Below, piece by piece: positions 5,649 through 8,800 of a stretch of 8,800 nt of DNA. Both the position numbers and the translations under genes were made by a program. The DNA lies in the NCBI GenBank assembly GCA_964396115.1, contig CAYNDL010000039.1, forward strand, positions 1 through 8,800. The letters are read 5' to 3'. The notes below the pieces were generated by a model. That model saw nothing but the letters and a program-made list of their open reading frames with translations, was not told the DNA's origin and did not search any database. The DNA comes from CAYNDL01 sp964396115. GTDB taxonomy: Bacteria > Patescibacteriota > Andersenbacteria > UBA10190 > CAIZMI01. The first letter of the stretch is position 1. Each line of letters opens with the position of its first letter.

Positions 5649-6515
5649 TTATCCTTTTCCTGCACTACCCAATAAGTCTATTTTTTGTATTACAACTTGT
5701 TTTACTGCTTCCCTACCAGGAGCCAACATTTTTCGCGGATCAACAGACTTGGCAGAAATTTGTTTACCCTCGTTTTCAATAATAGTATCGTGGAAAGCTT
5801 CGCGAAGTTCTGTGTCGATATTTACCTTGCTCACACCATACTTTACCGCTTCGGAAAGGTCCGACTCCGGCAAACCTGAGGCACCATGCAACACCAAGGG
5901 AATGAAAACTTTTGATTTAATTTGTTTAAGACGTTCGAAACGGATTTTTTCTTCACCCCTAAAAGCGCCGTGTAGGGTCCCAACTGATATGGCCAACGCA
6001 TCAACCCCCGTTAGTTTTACGAACTCCGCTGCTTGGTCAGGATCAGTCAAAAGGGAATCTTCCAATTTAATATCAGACGCGAGCATTCCCTCCTTGCCCT
6101 GAATTGCGCCAATTTCACCCTCGACCCAAACATTATGTGTGTGTGCCAGTTCGACTACTTTTTTCGTTACCTCAACATTTTCCGCAAAAGGAAGGCTGGA
6201 GGCATCAATCATCACGGAATCGTAGCCAGCGAGAATACATTTTTCCGCAATTTCGAATGACTTGCCGTGGTCCAGATGAATAATGACCGGGACACCAACA
6301 GAGTTAGCTGTGTCACGGATTATGTCGCGAATAGTTTCAAGGCCCGCATACTCGATTGCTCCCTCAGAAGTTTGGATTATCCCGGGAGATTTTTTTTCTT
6401 TAAGCGCCCAAGCGATAGCCTGAGTTACTTCTAAGTTGGAGGTATTAAAAGCCCCGAGTGCCCAACCTTCCACATAAGCTTTTTTAAAAATATCGTGCGG
6501 TTTTACGAGCGGCAT
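5649..6515 (-). CDS. fba: Class II fructose-1,6-bisphosphate aldolase
   Basis: Zn2+-dependent aldolase that reversibly splits fructose-1,6-bisphosphate into dihydroxyacetone phosphate and glyceraldehyde-3-phosphate. The 288 residues fit the shorter class II branch that also includes tagatose-bisphosphate aldolases. Seen in order are GAFNTSN (21-27), HLDHG with catalytic Asp82 and zinc ligand His83, the signature GYDSVMIDAS (97-106), VEGEIG with Glu132 and Glu134, TLHGAF with His182, VLHGASG with His210, and KVNIDTELREAF (230-241). The start overlaps the end of tpiA by 13 nt. It has one of the better ribosome sites of the leftward genes, AAGGAAG about 7 nt before the ATG. Substrate choice between fructose and tagatose bisphosphate cannot be settled from motifs alone, but neighbouring tpiA and gap favour the glycolytic role. 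Confidence 0.95.
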   Translation of the reverse strand: MPLVKPHDIFKKAYVEGWALGAFNTSNLEVTQAIAWALKEKKSPGIIQTSEGAIEYAGLETIRDIIRDTANSVGVPVIIHLDHGKSFEIAEKCILAGYDSVMIDASSLPFAENVEVTKKVVELAHTHNVWVEGEIGAIQGKEGMLASDIKLEDSLLTDPDQAAEFVKLTGVDALAISVGTLHGAFRGEEKIRFERLKQIKSKVFIPLVLHGASGLPESDLSEAVKYGVSKVNIDTELREAFHDTIIENEGKQISAKSVDPRKMLAPGREAVKQVVIQKIDLLGSAGKG

Positions 6516-7285
6516 GATTCGACTTCCTTAATAATTGCAATAAGTTCTGCTGGTTTGACGGAAGCGCTCCCAACCAATACCCCATCAACACCTGGTTCTT
6601 TGACAAACGACTTTACGGTTTTGGAGGAGACACTGCCTCCGTAAAGAACACGTATTTTCTCCAAATACCGGCCGCCGCCCATCTCTGAAATCACTTTTCG
6701 GATCAGGTTAACAACTTCCGCCACTTCCATTGTTTCTGGCTGTGGAGCAGAATGTCCCAGCCCAGGACTGATCGCCCAGATCGGTTCGTAAGCAAAAATA
6801 ATACGGGGAAAATCGAGTGTTGGTAGCCCGTTCAATATCGTTGCAACCTGCTGCCGAATCTTATTAATTGTTTCCCCGGCTTCACGCTCTTCTGCTGTCT
6901 CTCCCACACAGATAATCGGATGCATTCCACCTCGTAAAAGGAGCCTTACTTTTTCCCCTACCATTTCGTCTGTATCGCCGTGATAACGCCGTCGCTCTGA
7001 GTGGCCCACAATAACGTAACGCGCAAATTCCTTTATTTCGCTCACAGAGACGTCACCGGTGTAAGCCCCCTCTTCCGCATAATGAACATCTTGCGCACCT
7101 AACTGGACTTTTGTACCAGTAAATAGTTCTTTTAGAGGTGCGAGCATCGTATAAGCCGGACATATAACAACATCGGTATTGATGTCTTCCTTCAATAGTC
7201 CAAGGAAACTTTCTGCTGCCCGTTGAGAGGCAGAAGCGCTTAAGTACATTTTCCAATTCGCGATAACTAGTGTCTGCTTTTCCAT
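6503..7285 (-). CDS. tpiA: Triosephosphate isomerase with altered catalytic loop 6
   Basis: Interconverts dihydroxyacetone phosphate and glyceraldehyde-3-phosphate, joining the aldolase and Gap steps. The 260-residue protein begins MEKQTLVIANWKMY, with Asn10 and Lys12 in the active site, then GAQDVHY (63-69), GAYTGDVS (73-80), VGHSERR with electrophile His95, YEPIWAIS with catalytic base Glu167, and YGGSVSS (215-221) plus DGVLVGSAS for phosphate binding. The flexible loop 6, normally AIGTGK then TPEQ, reads AISPGLGHSAPQPET and is a few residues longer; all chemical residues remain. The gene starts 5 nt after the galT stop without an obvious Shine-Dalgarno sequence and overlaps fba by 13 nt, so translation is probably coupled along the galT-tpiA-fba transcript. 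Confidence 0.96.
   Translation of the reverse strand: MEKQTLVIANWKMYLSASASQRAAESFLGLLKEDINTDVVICPAYTMLAPLKELFTGTKVQLGAQDVHYAEEGAYTGDVSVSEIKEFARYVIVGHSERRRYHGDTDEMVGEKVRLLLRGGMHPIICVGETAEEREAGETINKIRQQVATILNGLPTLDFPRIIFAYEPIWAISPGLGHSAPQPETMEVAEVVNLIRKVISEMGGGRYLEKIRVLYGGSVSSKTVKSFVKEPGVDGVLVGSASVKPAELIAIIKEVESCRS
6523..6529 (-). promoter_or_regulatory. Ribosome binding site of fba, inside tpiA
   Basis: On the minus strand AAGGAAG lies 7 nt before the fba ATG at 6515, within the last codons of tpiA. It fixes the fba start and stands out because most leftward genes here lack such a sequence. It contains a GGA triplet but no convincing hairpin around it. Confidence 0.65.
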
Positions 7286-7290
7286 GATAT

Positions 7291-8331
7291 TTATTTATTA
7301 ACTGCTTCTCGAAGAGCCTTGGCTGACTCTTCCGGTAAAACGGATGTTATTTCAACACCAGTTGCCAGTTCAAATCCGGCCCATACACTTTGCCGTGGAA
7401 GAATGTGGATTTGCCAGTGGAAGTTTGAGTACTGGTCACGGGGATAGAAGGAACCAATATCATCACAAGGAGATGAATAGAGGTACATGTTATATGCAGG
7501 ATCATCAAGAACTTTCTTAATTCCACGCGTCGCCACTTGCATTGCCTGAACAAGATAAGGCAGCTCCAGATCAGTTAACCTTTCAAAACCAGGATGATGT
7601 TCCTTCGGCAGAATCCATTGCTCGTAGCCAACGCGCGGCGTAAACGGCGAAAGCACCACGAACAAATCATTCTCATAGATGACACGCGTCCCCTTATTCC
7701 TTTCATAATCAATTATGTCGCAATAGCCGCAACGCTTGTTCTTGCGGAAATATTTTTCCGCACCAACCAGAAGATCCAATACTTCGTCTGTGGGAACAAT
7801 TGGTATCGCAAATATTTGGGCGTGAACGTGTTCCATGGAAGCACCGCCGTCTCGTCCATGGTTTTCTATGATTTGTATATAGTTAACAGTTGGCTTCTTG
7901 GAGAATTCCAGGTAACGCTCCCGCATAGCCTTTAGATAAAGCATCAGATCGAGATCAGTAGCACTGCTCGGATAAGAATTGTGCTCCTTCATTGTTATCA
8001 CCTCGTGGAAACCAACTCCCTCTCTTACCCGGAAAATACCTTCTTCCCGTTCCCCGATTGTGTCTTTTGGTGTGAATGCTGGAAATTTATTTGGAAATGC
8101 TTTTACGCGCCAGTCATTTTCGTTTGGCAGAAAAAGGCTTTCTTTCGCCTGGGGAAACTTATCAAAGTTACAAAAGGCACAGTCCGCAGCGTATTTCTCC
8201 GGTTCTTTCTTTTCCTTATTTTCTTCTTTTCTTGGACGTTTGCCCCTTCCTGTAGCAACAACCACCCATTTTTCTGTTATGGGATCCTGGCGCAGTTCCG
8301 AACCGTCAAATGAATCTTTAACACTAAGCAT
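7291..8331 (-). CDS. galT: Galactose-1-phosphate uridylyltransferase family protein (GalT-like)
   Basis: A HIT-superfamily nucleotidyltransferase that swaps a sugar phosphate and a nucleotide; the classic reaction turns UDP-glucose plus galactose-1-phosphate into UDP-galactose plus glucose-1-phosphate. The 346 residues match the family length. Seen are LRQDPITEKWVVVATGR (13-29), the zinc pair CAFC (Cys51, Cys54), His109 in GFHEV, ENHGRDGGAS (156-165), and HVHAQ with zinc-type His168, nucleophile His170 and Gln172. A second CGYC (201-204), EHH (244-246) and HWQIHILPR (305-313) follow. The nucleophile motif is usually HPHxQ; here the middle residue is Val. The second Cys pair resembles two-zinc members such as the plant ADP-glucose phosphorylase, so the true substrate may differ. 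It overlaps the upstream glycosyltransferase by 8 nt and precedes tpiA by 5 nt. Confidence 0.88.
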   Translation of the reverse strand: MLSVKDSFDGSELRQDPITEKWVVVATGRGKRPRKEENKEKKEPEKYAADCAFCNFDKFPQAKESLFLPNENDWRVKAFPNKFPAFTPKDTIGEREEGIFRVREGVGFHEVITMKEHNSYPSSATDLDLMLYLKAMRERYLEFSKKPTVNYIQIIENHGRDGGASMEHVHAQIFAIPIVPTDEVLDLLVGAEKYFRKNKRCGYCDIIDYERNKGTRVIYENDLFVVLSPFTPRVGYEQWILPKEHHPGFERLTDLELPYLVQAMQVATRGIKKVLDDPAYNMYLYSSPCDDIGSFYPRDQYSNFHWQIHILPRQSVWAGFELATGVEITSVLPEESAKALREAVNK

Positions 8332-8800
8332 TGTAGATACCCCGCCACATATTGCGGCGGATCCTGATTACTTCCCCTAATACTTCGACATATGCTTTCG
8401 CAGACACCTTACTGTTTGGGTCATTAATCCAGGTTATCGGTGCTTCTTTTATCCTGTAGCCCTGCCGGCGCGCCGCAGCGAGAATTTCTATATCGAAGCC
8501 CCAACGATCAATGGTCAAAAGAGGGAAAACTTTTTCCACCACTTCAGCCTTAAACATTTTGAAACCCGCCTGGGTATCATACACTCCCGGAACAGCCATC
8601 ATCCGAATAAAGATATTGCCAAGATCTCCCGCCATTTCCTTGTACCAAACTTGATGCACCTCCACATCAGATTCATTGAGATGCCGCGAGCCGATAACTA
8701 CATCGTAGTCTTCCGTCTTGAATATCGGGAAAAAACGTTCCACATGATCAATGGTCGTAGAATTATCAGCATCCATGAATACTCGGAACTTACCTTTTGC
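8324..8800 (-). CDS. GT2 glycosyltransferase, polyprenyl-phosphate hexose synthase type, C-terminal part
   Basis: The last 158 residues of a family 2 glycosyltransferase whose start lies beyond the window edge. The fragment opens AKGKFRVFMDADNST, holding the DxD metal and nucleotide-sugar motif, followed by DVVIGSRHL, GVYDTQAGFKMF (the DTQxGFK signature), RWGFDIEIL and GYRIKEAPITW. These are typical of dolichyl- or polyprenyl-phosphate mannose or glucose synthases, which load a sugar from a nucleotide donor onto a lipid carrier at the cytoplasmic face. After the catalytic domain there is only a short basic tail (IRIRRNMWRGIYNA) and no C-terminal membrane segment. The stop TAG overlaps the galT ATG (ATGCTTAG), so both belong to one transcript. 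The exact sugar cannot be told. Confidence 0.88.
   Translation of the reverse strand, partial: AKGKFRVFMDADNSTTIDHVERFFPIFKTEDYDVVIGSRHLNESDVEVHQVWYKEMAGDLGNIFIRMMAVPGVYDTQAGFKMFKAEVVEKVFPLLTIDRWGFDIEILAAARRQGYRIKEAPITWINDPNSKVSAKAYVEVLGEVIRIRRNMWRGIYNA

Noticed and set aside
7594..8380. Plus-strand open frames opposite galT, some hydrophobic
   Set aside because: They are antisense to conserved galT codons; the hydrophobic, aromatic-rich translation is a by-product of the reverse strand and no start signal is seen.
1..8800. CRISPR arrays, tRNA or rRNA genes, insertion sequences, toxin-antitoxin or defence genes
   Set aside because: No spaced direct repeats, cloverleaf sequences, transposase motifs or defence domains were seen; the window is packed with housekeeping genes.

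Overview
This 8.8 kb window is almost entirely coding and is dominated by central sugar metabolism. Its most likely source is a small-genome bacterium of the Patescibacteria/CPR type. That assignment is an inference from the tightly packed or overlapping genes, the weak or absent Shine-Dalgarno sequences at most starts, and the divergent but complete glycolytic enzymes; no taxonomic marker gene is present. Stop codons are mostly TAA, with one TAG and one TGA, and nothing suggests a recoded UGA.

Layout. A leftward block (about 5221 down to 1) encodes gap, pgk, eno, recJ and the first 12 codons of an RNase H-like gene, with gaps of 2 to 14 nt. A second leftward block (8800 down to 5649) encodes the C-terminal part of a GT2 polyprenyl-phosphate-sugar synthase, galT, tpiA and class II fba, with overlaps or gaps of a few nt. 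Between them lies csrA, the only rightward gene, encoding the RNA-binding regulator CsrA. It has its own consensus promoter and an intrinsic terminator. The only sizeable non-coding stretch is the 123 nt between gap and csrA.

How it fits together. Fba, TpiA, Gap, Pgk and Eno carry fructose-1,6-bisphosphate to phosphoenolpyruvate. GalT and the glycosyltransferase link to nucleotide sugars and surface glycans. RecJ and the RNase H-like protein are nucleic-acid enzymes at the tail of the glycolytic operon. In well-studied bacteria CsrA controls central carbon metabolism after transcription, so its position between two glycolytic gene sets is suggestive.

The most interesting region is 5221 to 5347. 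The csrA promoter is a perfect TTGACA-17-TATAAT, and its -35 box overlaps by 5 bp the -35 box of an oppositely directed TTGTCA-18-TATAAT promoter for gap. The gap promoter is placed so that transcription should begin at the A of the gap ATG, giving a leaderless mRNA. The csrA Shine-Dalgarno sequence sits in the 5-nt loop of a perfect 6-bp hairpin with GGA exposed, which is the architecture of a CsrA binding site and predicts autorepression. The CsrA protein keeps the RNA-binding residues but ends in an atypical Gly/Pro-rich and beta-like tail instead of the usual helix.
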